64,000 bases of DNA from CAVQAH01 sp963784195 (GTDB taxonomy: Bacteria > Acidobacteriota > Vicinamibacteria > Vicinamibacterales > 2-12-FULL-66-21). This document shows positions 1-8,816 of the stretch, one piece after another (positions within the stretch are counted from its first letter, which is position 1; each line of letters starts with the position of its first letter). The DNA lies in assembly GCA_963784195.1 (NCBI GenBank), contig CAWARA010000021.1, positions 1 through 64,000 on the forward strand, read 5' to 3'. The notes under the pieces are model-generated. The model ran no database searches, had not been told where the DNA came from, and was given only the letters and a program-made list of their open reading frames with translations. The translations under genes and the position numbers were made by a program.

Positions 1-2
1 GG

Positions 3-176
3 CTGCAACCCGCCACGCTGGTTAATCCGATCTACCACTTCGGCGTCATTGCCCGCGGCAGCATGTTGAAGGGGAGCGGACTCGAGACGCTCTGGCCGAA
101 TTTCCTGGCGCTCGCGCTGATTGCGCTTGCGCTTCTGACGCTGAGCATCATGCGTTTTCGCCAGCAACTCGCATAG
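3..176 (+). CDS. ABC-2 type transporter permease, C-terminal end (partial)
   Basis: Only the last 57 residues lie in the window; the reading frame is open to the left edge. The sequence NPIYHFGVIARGSMLKGSG followed by LETLWPNFLALALIALALL and a short basic tail is the usual end of YhhJ/YbhR-type ABC-2 permeases: a periplasmic loop with the conserved RG-x-LKG motif, then a final membrane helix. These permeases export drugs or hydrophobic compounds with an ATPase and an HlyD-like adaptor. A broken TolC-type outer-membrane channel follows 14 bp downstream in the same direction, which fits a tripartite exporter operon. The family call is firm; the substrate is unknown. Confidence 0.8.
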   Translation: MQPATLVNPIYHFGVIARGSMLKGSGLETLWPNFLALALIALALLTLSIMRFRQQLA

Positions 177-190
177 GGAGATTGCCGTTT

Positions 191-1751
191 ATGAAGCGGT
201 TCGATGCAACGTACAGGCTGGCCTCGTTCGGCAGCCTCGCTCTGATGCTGCTGGTCGCGGGGCCGGCCCAGGCTCAAGTCGGAGCGAGCCCGCCTGCGCA
301 AGGCGCGGTCACGTCTCAGCTGCCCCTCTCCGGAGAATCACCACAGGGTGGCGCCGTTATCGTGGGCCAGGCACCCGTCCCCGGCACGACAACCAGCGTC
401 AACACGCTGAACGTGACGACGTAAACGCTCGGGCCGTTCTCTGGGAGCGTCAACGGGTCTGCGCGGCGACCGTTGTCCGGAGCGCTAGGAATTGCCGACG
501 CCATCGATCGCGGCCTCGACTTCAATCTCGGCGCGGAGGGTGTTGCGCAGGCGATTCGGCAGGCGCAGGGGCAAGCCACGATCGCGCGAAGCGAACTGCT
601 GCCCAACATCGCCGCCACCGCGAGCCAAACGAGGTTGCAGATAAACCTGGCGGTTTTCGGGCTGCAGGCCAACGCCTTCGGAGGCGTACCGATTCCGGCC
701 GTCGTCGGCCCGTACAACTACTTTGACGTCAGAGCTCGAGTGACCCAGACCATCTTGGACCTAACGGCGTGGCGAAACTATCAGTCGGCAGAGGAGATCG
801 TCCGCGTGGCCGAACATGTCATGAAGGACACTCGCGATCTCGTCGTCCTCGCGGTTGGCGCCTCCTACCTCCAAGTGTCCGCAGCTAAGGAGCGGGTCAC
901 AGCGGAACAGGCCCAACTCGATACGGCGACCGCCCTCTTTCAGCAGGCCTCACAGCAACACGACGTAGGCGTGCTGTCGCAGACCGACGTCAACCGCAGT
1001 CGGATTCAGATGCTCACCGAGCGTCAACGGCTGGAGACCCTTCGAAACGACCTGGCGAAGCAGAAGATCAAACCTGGCGCGGCTGATTGGTCTACCTGCC
1101 GATGATCACTTTGACGTCTCCGACGTCGTCGGATTCTCATCAGTGTCTGCGATCGATGTTGGTGCCGCGCTCAAGGCAGCGCTCGGACGGCGTCAGGATC
1201 TCAAGGCCAACGACGCGCAGCTGAGGGCGGCACAGTTGACGCGATCGGCGGCACGAGCTGAACGCCTGCCGACACTGTCGGTGAATGGCGACTACGGCGT
1301 CAATGGAACGAGTACGGACGAAGCGCACCGAACGTTCTCGGCGACAGCGCTCGTGAGCGTTCCGCTCTGGCTTGGCGGGCGAACGGGAGGCTCCGTTCAA
1401 GTGGCCGACGCCGCGCTGAGACAGCGCGCGGCCGAGCGCGAGAACGCGATGAGCAGGGTCGAAGCCGAGGTCCGTAGTGCAGTGCTGGATATGCAAACTG
1501 CCGGTAGCCAGGTGTCCGTCGCTGACGACAATCTCAAGGTCGCCAAAGAGAACCTCGAGTTGATTGGTCAGAAATTGCAGGCCGGCGTCTCCGACAACGT
1601 GGAACTCGTGCAAGCGCAGGAAGCAGTGGCCACGGCTCAACTGGATGTGATCAACAGCGTTCTGGCACACACAAATGCTGCCAAATTCGCGTTCGCTAGG
1701 GCCCTCGGAGAGGCAGCGAGCAATTGGCGGACTTACCTGAAGATTCCGTAG
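191..1751 (+). pseudogene. TolC-family outer-membrane efflux protein, interrupted
   Basis: Start ATG at 191 is preceded by GGGAG and begins a signal peptide (MKRFDATYRL, hydrophobic core, AQAQ). The rest reads as a typical TolC/OEP protein with two long coiled-coil repeats: ADAIDRGLDFNLG, then RSELLPNIAATASQTR, and in the second half AERLPTLSVNGDYG, VSVPLWLGGRTGG and a C-terminal ALGEA. Two lesions break it. An in-frame TAA at 422-424 falls in the linker where relatives have Gln, so CAA to TAA is likely. A one-base insertion near 1070 splits QKI from NLARLIGLPADDHFDVSD. About 520 residues would result if both were repaired. It would be the outer-membrane exit duct for the ABC exporter upstream. 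Confidence 0.85.
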
Positions 1752-1869
1752 GCCCAGCGGACGGGCGTGCGAGGCGAACGAACTCGGCGGATCGAGCACG
1801 ATGTCGCTCGCAAGAGTGTCCGCTGGCTGCGGCGATAGCCGGTGAACGGGGTGAGCAAGGGGTGCATCC

Positions 1870-1929
1870 GTGAGAGTGACGCGCGAGCAGGCGGCGGCTC
1901 ACTGCGAGAAGGTCTTTCAACGTTTCTGG
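1870..1929 (+). pseudogene. TetR-family regulator, N-terminal relic
   Basis: GTG opens a short stretch, RVTREQAAAHCEKVF, that matches the first helix of TetR/AcrR repressors (usual form MRVSKEQAAAHRERIL). After about 20 codons the similarity stops, so the HTH and ligand domain are missing. A second, longer relic with nearly the same nucleotide start lies at 6482. The rest of the 1752-2269 stretch shows no recognisable gene. Confidence 0.5.
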
Positions 1930-2269
1930 GGCCACCAACTCCGTCGGGTGAAAGAACAGGCCGAATCGGCGAGCCGGGCTGCGCCTCTGGAGCGACCTCT
2001 GGAGGAAAACGACCCAGCCAAAGCGGCGCTTTCAGTTCACTCAACGTGCGCGCGCACGACGAGTAGACAAGCGCATGGAGTCTCGGTGAGATCAGCGGTT
2101 CTGGGTGTGATGTCTCAACGAACCCGGAGTTGCCCCCAACTCATTGCAGAGCCAAATGAGTATGGACCATATGACCGGGCATTCCGTAAGAGGAATTCGA
2201 CGATCGACACTCGAATGTTGCAGAAACTGTAACCGACACGGACATGTTTGATATCAAGGAGTGACGACA

Positions 2270-3030
2270 ATGCAGAGGCTAGCAGACAAAGAATATCCTG
2301 ATCACCGGCGGCAACAGCGGGATCGGGCAGGCCACAGCGCAGGAATTCTCATAGAGGGCGCGCGCGTCGTCATCTGCGGTTTGAATGAGAGGACGCTGCA
2401 GGCGACGAAGGGGATGGTTCGGCCCCCAGGTCTCGCCCTTCGCGCGGACGTCAGCAATCTCCGAGACCTCGACACGATGTTCGCCACGATCAGGCGCGAG
2501 TTCGGGCACCTGGACGGCATCTTCGTAAACGCAGGTTACAGCGAGTTCCTGTTGTTCGAAGACGTGACGGAGCAAAGCTTCGACAAGGTGATAGCCGTCA
2601 ATTTCAAAGGAGTTTACTTCACGATTCAAAAGGCCTTGCCGCTACTCAGGCGAGGCTCGTCTGTCATCATCAATGCGTCCGTTGGCGCGCGCAAGGGGTG
2701 GCCGACCACCTCGACCGTCTCGACCTGCAAGGCCGCGGTCGTCCATCTCGCTCGAATCCTCAGCGCCGAACTCGTGGACCGCGGGATTCGCGTGAATACG
2801 CTAAGCCCAGGCCCGACGGACACAGCGATGTTCGGTCGCTTCCCAGGCGACGAGCAGGGCGAGGCGGTTAAGGGCGTCCTCGGAACCAACAATCCAAGCA
2901 AGCGGATCGCCGATCCGTTGGAAATCGCGAAGCTGGCAGTTTACCTCGCGTCGGACGATCTGGGTACGTCGTCGGGGCAGACTTCCTGATTCACAGGGGA
3001 GCTACGGCCATTTCGGCCGTGGGCGCCTGA
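2270..3030 (+). pseudogene. Short-chain dehydrogenase/reductase, frameshifted three times
   Basis: ATG at 2270 follows AAGGAG at good spacing. The protein is a classical SDR of about 250 residues: ILITGGNSGIGQAT (cofactor glycine motif), NAGYS, INASVGARKGWP, then SPGPTDTAMFGRFPG. The glycine motif is readable only after a shift near 2300; a second shift near 2350 restores the starting frame. In this family the catalytic Tyr normally sits in a YxxxK motif; here the stretch reads STVSTCKAAVVHLAR, so Tyr appears replaced by Ser or Thr. A third shift near 2963 splits the C-terminus, whose real end is YVVGADFLIHRGATAI and ends at 3030. As sequenced it cannot give a functional enzyme. Confidence 0.75.
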
Positions 3031-3089
3031 GCCTCATTGCAAAGAGTCGAAGCCTTCAGGGTTCTGCGAGGGAGCATCTGGAGCCAAGT

Positions 3090-3263
3090 ATGGCAAGCAA
3101 AAATACGGTCATCGTAACCGGAGCCTCGCAAGGCATCGGAGCGGCTGTTGTCCAAGCCTTTCTGGCTCGTGGCTATAACGTCGTTGCAACCTCGCGCAGC
3201 GTTTCCAAGGCCGGCTTCGCGAAGTTACCGAACCTCGCACTCGTCGACGGAGACATCGGCCAG
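3090..3263 (+). pseudogene. Short-chain dehydrogenase, truncated N-terminal fragment
   Basis: ATG at 3090 with GGAG upstream starts a clean Rossmann beginning: NTVIVTGASQGIGAAVV, then ARGYNVVATSRSVSK and LVDGDIG. After about 58 codons similarity ends abruptly and the frame runs into unrelated residues and a stop near 3327. The catalytic Ser-Tyr-Lys part (about 190 residues) is absent, and a thiolase gene begins 80 bp later, so a deletion is likely rather than a frameshift. It belonged to the same catabolic block as its neighbours. Confidence 0.7.
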
Positions 3264-3345
3264 GGAGGAGCATATCCCGTCCACCGTCGCACGCCGTCCG
3301 ACGAAAGGTCGCGCGCGTTCCTCCGTTGATCAACGCGAGAGAGTC

Positions 3346-4467
3346 ATGACTAGCCATAGAGTTGCCATCGTTGCCGGTGCTCGCACGCCATTCGTCAAGG
3401 CAGGCCAGGCGTTTTCATCGTCGGGGCCCCTCGCGCTCGCGACGCATGCCGTGCGCGGTCTCCGCGATCGCCGATGGCGTCGATCCCACAGGAATCGATG
3501 CCATCGCGTTCGGCGCCGTCGTCCCCGAGCGCCGCAAGCCCAATCTCGCACGGGAAATCGTATTCGAGGCGGGCCTGCCCGCCGCGATCGAAGCGCAGAC
3601 GGTCTCGTCCTACTGCATCACCGGCTTGCGCACGGCTACGATCATTGCGGACGCCATCGCGCAGGGACGAATCAGCGCCGGCATCGCGGGCGGCGTGGAG
3701 TGGTTAAGCGGAGCAGACCCTGCCACGTTCCGCGAGCCGACCACGGGCCTCTTGATGGGCGAGCACATGGAAATCACGCGGAAGGAGTGGAGCGTCCCGC
3801 GGGAGCGGCAGGACGAGATCGCGCTAAGCAGCCATCGGCACGCGGTGGCCGCGCGCGAGAAGCTGGCCGCAGAGATCATCGCCGTGGACGGCGTTGCGCA
3901 GGACACGGTCCGCGGCCCGACACGTCCGCGGAGCGGCTCGCCACGCTGAAGCCGGCCTTCGAGGGCGATGGAACGCTCACTGGCGGCAACTCCTCGCCCG
4001 TTACCGACGGTGCCGCCGCAGTATTGTTGATGAGCGAGAAGCGGGCGCTGACCGAAGGCCGCCAGCCACTTGCCTTCATCGAAGCCATGGACTATGCGGC
4101 CATCGATCCGAGCGAGGGTCTGCTGATGGCACCCGCCATCACGGTGCCGCGAGTGGTTGAGCGGGCTGGCCTTCGGCTTGCGGACATCGATCTCCTCGAG
4201 ATCCACGAGGCCTTTGCGGCGCAGGTGCTGGCAAACGCCGCGGCGTGGGAGCGCGGTTGGAAAGGCCCTGCGACCGGCGCGGTGGACTGGACGCGCGTCA
4301 ACGTGAACGGCGGCTCGGTGGCTGTTGGTCACCCATGGTCGGCGACCGGCGGGCGGATCCTCACGACCTTAGCCTACGAAATGGCGCGCCGCAATGCGCG
4401 CTACGGGCTGATCAGTATTTGTGCCGCTGGGGCAATGGCAGGAGCGTTCCTTCTCGCTCGGCGGTAG
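3346..4467 (+). pseudogene. Thiolase (acetyl-CoA C-acyltransferase), two frameshifts
   Basis: Thiolases cleave 3-ketoacyl-CoA with CoA in beta-oxidation. The N-terminus VAIVAGARTPFVKAG, the active-site loop SSYCITGLRTA with the nucleophilic Cys, SSPVTDGAAAVLL, LLEIHEAFAAQVLA, NVNGGSVAVGHPWSATGGR (catalytic His) and SICAAGAMAG are all readable, but in two frames: the frame shifts at about 3460 and back at about 3925. A repaired protein would have about 400 residues, with the N-terminal region slightly short of the family norm. ATG at 3346 is the family start. It lies downstream of the truncated SDR, consistent with a former fatty-acid or sterol side-chain oxidation operon. Confidence 0.8.
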
Positions 4468-4539
4468 GCCCTGGCGCAGTTGCGGCTTACAACTGGAACA
4501 AGTTTGCACCGTGAACGACTGGCGTAGCTCGTCACCGCA

Positions 4540-4700
4540 GTGGAACAAGACTCGTATTTCTTCAGGCCTCGGGAGAACCGATCTTTCTCTCTGTGGGCCG
4601 GACAGAGCGCCAACCTGTCGAGGTGGAGAGATCGCACGGGTTACTGGACTCGCTTGTGAGCGAAGTGTCGCAGATCGCCAGTGCTGTTCAGAATTGGAGC
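4540..4700 (+). pseudogene. Possible C-terminal relic of nitronate monooxygenase
   Basis: The stretch between the thiolase and the terminator holds no intact gene. One frame reads RSFSLWAGQSANLSR, which resembles the LWAGQ motif near the end of NPD-type nitronate monooxygenases. A neighbouring frame then gives GLLDSLVSEVSQIASAV, which fits the last helix of that family. NMO-like genes often sit beside thiolases and SDRs in acyl-CoA catabolism clusters. The match is short and crosses a frame, so this is tentative. Confidence 0.25.
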
Positions 4701-4745
4701 GCTCATCGTCAGCCCAGCGGGGGGCACGCCCAAATGACGCGTGAC

Positions 4746-4773
4746 CCGGGTCAGCGGCACGCCGCTGACCCGG
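4746..4773 (-). terminator. Perfect 12-bp hairpin after the SDR gene
   Basis: CCGGGTCAGCGG and its exact complement CCGCTGACCCGG are separated by four bases. The hairpin begins 9 bp past the stop codon of the leftward SDR gene. There is no U-tract on either side, so it may be a strong stem that protects the 3-prime end or a Rho-assisted stop rather than a textbook intrinsic terminator. Confidence 0.6.
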
Positions 4774-4782
4774 AAGGATTCA

Positions 4783-5643
4783 TCAGGCGATTTTTTCGAG
4801 ATGGCTGAGGCCCAGGGCCTCGACCACCTTCGCCTGGACCGGCGCGATATCCTCGTTGGCCTTGTCGGAGCCAAACGCCGCGCCAACGACGGTGCGGGCA
4901 GCGCGGCTGCCCTTGGACTGACCCACGAGCCTGGCCACGGCTTCCGCGACATCGTGTGGATTCGGGGCGTCCTTGCCCTCAAACCTTGACATGAAGGACT
5001 TGAACATGGCGTCGGGGATTTGGCCGACCTCGCCATAGGACTTCGTTACTCCGGTGTCGGCGGGCGTCTGGATGCCGGTGAAAAAGTTGGTCGGGTAAGC
5101 GCTCGGTTGCACCTCCACGACCTCGACGCCGAGTTGCGAGACCTCGTACCGGAGACTGTCGGTCAGCGCTTCGACGGCAAACTTGCTCGCACCATAGATT
5201 CCCAAGAAGGGGAACGTCACGCGGCCGAGGACCGAGCCGATGTTGATGATCAGGCCATCGCGCTTCTGGCGCATGGAGGGGAGCACGGCGCGGGTGACGC
5301 GAAGGAGCCCGATGACGTTCGTATCGAAGACGACCTTCGCCTGCTCCGCGGTGAAGGCTTCGGTTACGCCGGCCGACCCGATGCCGGCGTTGTTGACCAG
5401 CACGTCGATTGTGCCGGCCTCCGCGAGCACTTTCTTGACGCCCGCTTCGACAGACGCGTCGTCGCTAACGTCCAATTCCACGGTCTTGATGCCAAGCTTC
5501 CGTAGGGCCTCGGCGGCCTCTCGGTTCTTGCCCTGCGCACTCCGCATCGAGGCGTACACGGTGTGGCCAGCGTGGAACAGGGTTTCGGCCGTGTCACGGC
5601 CAAAGCCGCTGCTAGCGCCTGTGATCAGGATTGTTTTGGACAT
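4783..5643 (-). CDS. SDR-family oxidoreductase
   Basis: Intact 286-residue SDR with the classical glycine motif TGASSGFGRDTAE, the NNAG motif in VLVNNAGIGSAG, INIGSVLGRVTF with the catalytic Ser, and YGASKFAVEAL with the catalytic Tyr-x3-Lys. VEVVEVQPSAYPTNFF after the active site and a C-terminal helical extension place it in the SDR group related to 17-beta-hydroxysteroid dehydrogenase-like and YusZ-like oxidoreductases. The substrate is not predictable. ATG at 5643 is preceded by AAGGAG. It lies downstream of the SnoaL-like gene in the same direction, with the decayed TetR gene divergent, the usual arrangement in which a TetR repressor controls an SDR. Confidence 0.9.
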   Translation of the reverse strand: MSKTILITGASSGFGRDTAETLFHAGHTVYASMRSAQGKNREAAEALRKLGIKTVELDVSDDASVEAGVKKVLAEAGTIDVLVNNAGIGSAGVTEAFTAEQAKVVFDTNVIGLLRVTRAVLPSMRQKRDGLIINIGSVLGRVTFPFLGIYGASKFAVEALTDSLRYEVSQLGVEVVEVQPSAYPTNFFTGIQTPADTGVTKSYGEVGQIPDAMFKSFMSRFEGKDAPNPHDVAEAVARLVGQSKGSRAARTVVGAAFGSDKANEDIAPVQAKVVEALGLSHLEKIA

Positions 5644-5809
5644 ACTCGGTCTCCTTGAAGTCATTCGACACAGTGTTCCCGAACGCAAACTCGGGAAAGT
5701 TTTTGGGCTATTCTCAGTCCTCGCAACACGCCGGGTAGGTGTCGCCCCGTAATGGGCGGTGTCATCGGCGCGCATTTCGGTGTGCGATCGGTCTTCATCG
5801 CAATGAGCG

Positions 5810-6334
5810 CTATGACTCTGAGTCAAACCCTTCCATGCCATTGAAGGTGGGGATGCAAAGATTGCTGGGTCCCAGCGCTTCACCTTCCTGGTGGTGGTCG
5901 TAGTGATATTCGCCGACGACTCGAGACTGCCTCCATCGCCGTCGGACGGACCAACTGACTCGGACGGCCCGTCCTGTTACGCCCACGAGTTCGACCGACC
6001 ATTGCGAATGCTGCTCGTCAAGTGAATCGCCGGCAATCGGCCTGTCACTGACCGAAACCGACAGCCCGCCAATTTCGGCCATCACGTGAACCGGCACAAG
6101 AAAGCCCGCCAGAAGAGATTTCAAGCGAGCTCGTCCGATCAACGGCTCTGCCGACGAGTCACTCCGTAGTTCAACATCGTCGGCGTAAAACTGGTCGACG
6201 ATCGCCAGGAATTCTTCGTAGCTCGCGCTGATGTCAGCACTGACGATGGCGGAGTTCAGTTCGCGCTCGGCTCGAGCCGCGCTGTCGGCGCTCGACTTCG
6301 GGTCGAGAAGGGTACTGCTGTGCGAGTTCGTCAT
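5810..6334 (-). CDS. SnoaL/NTF2-like protein
   Basis: 174 residues. The middle, SYEEFLAIVDQFYADDVEL followed by LIGRARLKSLLAGFLVP, is the typical helix-turn-strand start of the SnoaL/NTF2-like cone fold, and VGEYHYDHH near the end fits the last strands. Such proteins act as small isomerases, hydrolases or binding partners in secondary metabolism. ATG at 6334 is chosen because AAAGGA lies six bases upstream. It is the first gene of a leftward pair with the SDR; the 166-bp gap between them shows no other gene. Confidence 0.65.
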   Translation of the reverse strand: MTNSHSSTLLDPKSSADSAARAERELNSAIVSADISASYEEFLAIVDQFYADDVELRSDSSAEPLIGRARLKSLLAGFLVPVHVMAEIGGLSVSVSDRPIAGDSLDEQHSQWSVELVGVTGRAVRVSWSVRRRWRQSRVVGEYHYDHHQEGEALGPSNLCIPTFNGMEGFDSES

Positions 6335-6409
6335 GGGTCGTCCTTTCATTAATTCCAGCCTCCGCCGGGTGCTCGATGAGGTCATGAGCTCCCTCCGGTC
6401 ATTTAGAGG

Positions 6410-6453
6410 ATGACCGTCATGTATCTATATTTATGACGATCATCATGTATAAT
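6410..6453. promoter_or_regulatory. AT-rich divergent promoter with two TGA-TCA palindromes
   Basis: In a GC-rich setting this block is strikingly AT-rich. It holds ATGACCGTCAT (perfect 5-1-5 palindrome, 6410-6420) and ATGACGATCAT (4-3-4, 6433-6443), centred 23 bp apart, plus a perfect TATAAT at 6448-6453 facing the TetR relic. The two palindromes share the ATGAC half site. The location between the leftward SnoaL/SDR pair and the rightward TetR gene makes this the likely operator of the lost repressor. Confidence 0.6.
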
Positions 6454-6481
6454 GTCAAGCGGATTCAGAAGGGGAGCATCT

Positions 6482-6667
6482 GTGAGAGTGATGAGCAAGA
6501 GCAGGCGGCGGCTCACCGCGAGAAGAGTTTTGGACGTGGCCCTTTTCCGTGATCGGGGCTTCGATCGGATCGGTGTCGCCGACATCATGAAAAGGCCGCC
6601 TGACGCAGAGCGCTTCTACGGTCACTTCGCCTCGAAAGACGCTCGGCCGCGGGCAACGACGCCATGA
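6482..6667 (+). pseudogene. TetR-family regulator, decayed N-terminal half
   Basis: GTG at 6482 follows GGGGAG. The HTH region is recognisable: KEQAAAHREK in one frame, then LDVALFRDRGFDRIGVADIMK and FYGHFASKDA in another. This corresponds to helices 1 to 4 of a TetR/AcrR protein, whose family form continues AAGLTHGGFYGHFASKE; the AAGLTHGG part is replaced by RPPDAER. The ligand-binding domain is absent and the frame ends about 60 residues in. It faces the operator-like palindromes and probably once repressed the SnoaL/SDR pair. Confidence 0.7.
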
Positions 6668-7026
6668 ACACGCGCTTGCTGATGACGCTCCGCGTGACCG
6701 TCGCGGCACCCCAGAGTATCGGCGCCGTGCCCAACGCCAGCCAATTCGCTCAATCGACGAAACCGAGAATAGTGAAGGATTTACGAGGGAAATCGAAGAT
6801 GTCCGAGAGGCGGATTTCCGTTTAGCAAACCGCCGCACAGGCCGATTTCAAGACGTTTCCAACATTTTCAGTTCCGCAGGATTGACGCCCGTCGGCATTT
6901 CATCGAGGGAGCAGCAACGGCACGGCTATACTGGAAAAGCCCGTAAGTGATCGCGGCATATTGGGGGACGTATCACAATCGTCGCAATCGTCCTTCAAGC
7001 GATGCTGTAAGTTGTTGATTCTAAAC

Positions 7027-7114
7027 GGAGAGATGCTGGAGCGGTCGATCAGGCACGCTTGGAAGGCGTGTGTAGGGGAAACTTTACCGTGGGTTCGAAT
7101 CCCCCTCTCCGCCA
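7027..7114 (+). tRNA. tRNA-Ser (anticodon GGA), T/acceptor arm short by two bases
   Basis: Long variable arm, D-arm GCTGGAGCGGTCGATCAGG, anticodon stem GCACGC/GCGTGT with loop TTGGAAG (anticodon GGA), T-loop GGTTCGAAT and an encoded GCCA end identify a class II serine tRNA reading UCC. The 5-prime acceptor strand is GGAGAGA. Between the T-loop and the discriminator only ten bases remain (CCCCCTCTCC), where twelve are needed for a 5-bp T stem and a 7-bp acceptor. The acceptor and T stem therefore cannot both close, so this may be a decayed copy or a sequence error. Confidence 0.7.
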
Positions 7115-8325
7115 ATTTCGCTAGCATAAGGGCGAGCGACTGGTAAAAAAGGAGCTGCGCCGTACCCTCTTCGAAGTACAAGCTCCACACCGACCAGGAT
7201 TTGTTCGAGAAGGCGTACAGCTACATCAGGCAGTACTGACTCAGCGACGCTCCCCTACCCTTCCCCAGTCCATGTGCGGGCCTGAAGACCGACGCTCAAG
7301 CCAATGCCCCAACGTTCAAGTGGCATTGGAATCCAACGGTCGCAATCGCCAGCCCCCCTGGCGTCGACTGCTTCCGCGCTTCGACGGAATATTCCCACGG
7401 TGGCGTATCACTCCAGGAGATGGTCATCCCCGTCTGCTCACTGCAAGATCGCCTGTCCTCGCCTGCTCCAGCGGTTGAGGCCTATACCACGATGTTTTCA
7501 CACGCTTGCTCAACTGCACAACCGCGGCACGCCACGGGCGTTGAGCATCCGCACACGGAGTAGACCACGGCTCGTCGTCCACTTCGATTTTTGGCAGCAA
7601 CATCGCTCGGAGGCTTCCTTGCTTCCTGCAACAACGCTACGTCAGCGTCGGTGTCCAGAAGCCGCCAAGGGTCCTAGCGTCCTCCGATGTTCCACGAGAT
7701 GAGGTTTAGAGGCATGTGGCGTCCTGCGGTGAAATGGGTCAGGGGTGTAGACTCGCTCTGGTCTTCAATCACGCGGTTCATCCAACAGAGTCCTCTTTTC
7801 TCTCGCCCTCCACTTCCTCAAGGCGAGAGGGAAGCATGCGGGCCGGCTGGTCAGCCAGTGAGCGACGAGCAGATCGTCTCCACGGCTCATCTCTCGCTCC
7901 GTGAAGCTGCCGGTCTCAGGTCACAAATGATCTACCCCCGCCCTTTCCACCATCACCATACGCCATTCCTCCCCAGGGCGATGGCCGCTGGCGCGCTTCA
8001 CCGTCCGGAACGTAGCTAACAAATGGCTAACGGAGCCAATGGGAGGAGGTGGTATCTGACGGTTACCCGCCTCATCTGCCACCCAAAAACAGCCAATAAA
8101 ATGGGCCTAGTTGGTAGTTCTCCCCCACAGGAGGGATTCGCCTTAACGAATCCCCCCTTTCGCACCAACCCTAAAATCACTGAATCGTCGGAGGCTTGCC
8201 GGCAGGCTGCTCCCCGGACTGGGGCACAGCGCGACGCGCTCTACTGCTTCGCCGCGACATGATTTGATGGTTGTCGCCCGTACGCTCGGTCCGTGATGGA
8301 ACGCGTGTCGAACAAGGCCCGCCGT
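7115..8325. other. 1.2-kb stretch without a recognisable gene
   Basis: No conserved reading frame is visible on either strand. A short tail, KYKLHTDQDLFEKAYSYIRQY ending near 7240, has protein-like composition but has no start and no family I recognise. Two hairpins stand out: CTCTCGCC/GGCGAGAG around 7801-7831, and GGGATTCG/CGAATCCC at 8133-8154 followed by CCCTTT, which resembles an intrinsic terminator on the plus strand. The stretch lies between the damaged tRNA-Ser and two broken genes and looks like degraded sequence. Confidence 0.5.
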
Positions 8326-8600
8326 TCAGGGAATCGAGACGAACTCGCTCAGGAACGACAGGGCGGACGCAGTATCCAGTCGGTACGTCTTATCCGTTGC
8401 GCGGCAGAACCGATCGCCGGTTACTGTAATCGAGACGATCGTCGTCGTCTCGCTGGAGCGGCGCCGAGAAAATGCGGTCCGCCGGAGTCTCCGAAGCAGG
8501 TGCCGCCGTTGCCCGTCGACGGATTCATCGACAGCTCGAGCCAAGCGTCGTCAAATCGAACGATTCGCTATCGTCAGTCGCGTCCGCGATCCCAGGGCGC
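8326..8600 (-). pseudogene. Trypsin-like serine protease, C-terminal relic
   Basis: The minus strand encodes FDDAWLELSMNPSTGNGG continuing into TCFGDSGGPHFLG, the S1-family loop with the catalytic Ser in GDSGGP. After one frame change it continues TIVSITVTGDRFCRATDKTY and RLDTASALSFLSEF to a stop at 8326. This is the last third of a chymotrypsin-fold protease of the secreted type common in soil bacteria. Upstream, where the catalytic His and Asp should lie, only a weakly matching stretch is seen. Frameshift and missing N-terminus make it a fossil. Confidence 0.65.
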
Positions 8601-8816
8601 TGATTACGTCTGACGGAACGGCCATTGTAGTTCTGCACCAGTCCGCCCTGACGTTCTGCGCCCGCTGTGCGAGGGTCGCGCCAGCGCCCACCGGGTAGTC
8701 GCCGCGGCCGTTCACCAGCGTGTCACGGACCTCGATCGACTTCCGGGACTCATGGGGGCTCGCCCTGAGGGTCACCTCCACGGTCACTTATCCCCGATGA
8801 GCACTGACGCCTTCAG

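Noticed and set aside
7171..7242. Peptide tail KYKLHTDQDLFEKAYSYIRQY as an integrase or phage fragment
   Set aside because: It looks protein-like but is too short and has no motif that fixes a family.
8133..8154. Hairpin with CCCTTT as a gene terminator
   Set aside because: The stem is good, but no gene ends before it on either strand, so it is noted only as part of the gene-poor stretch.
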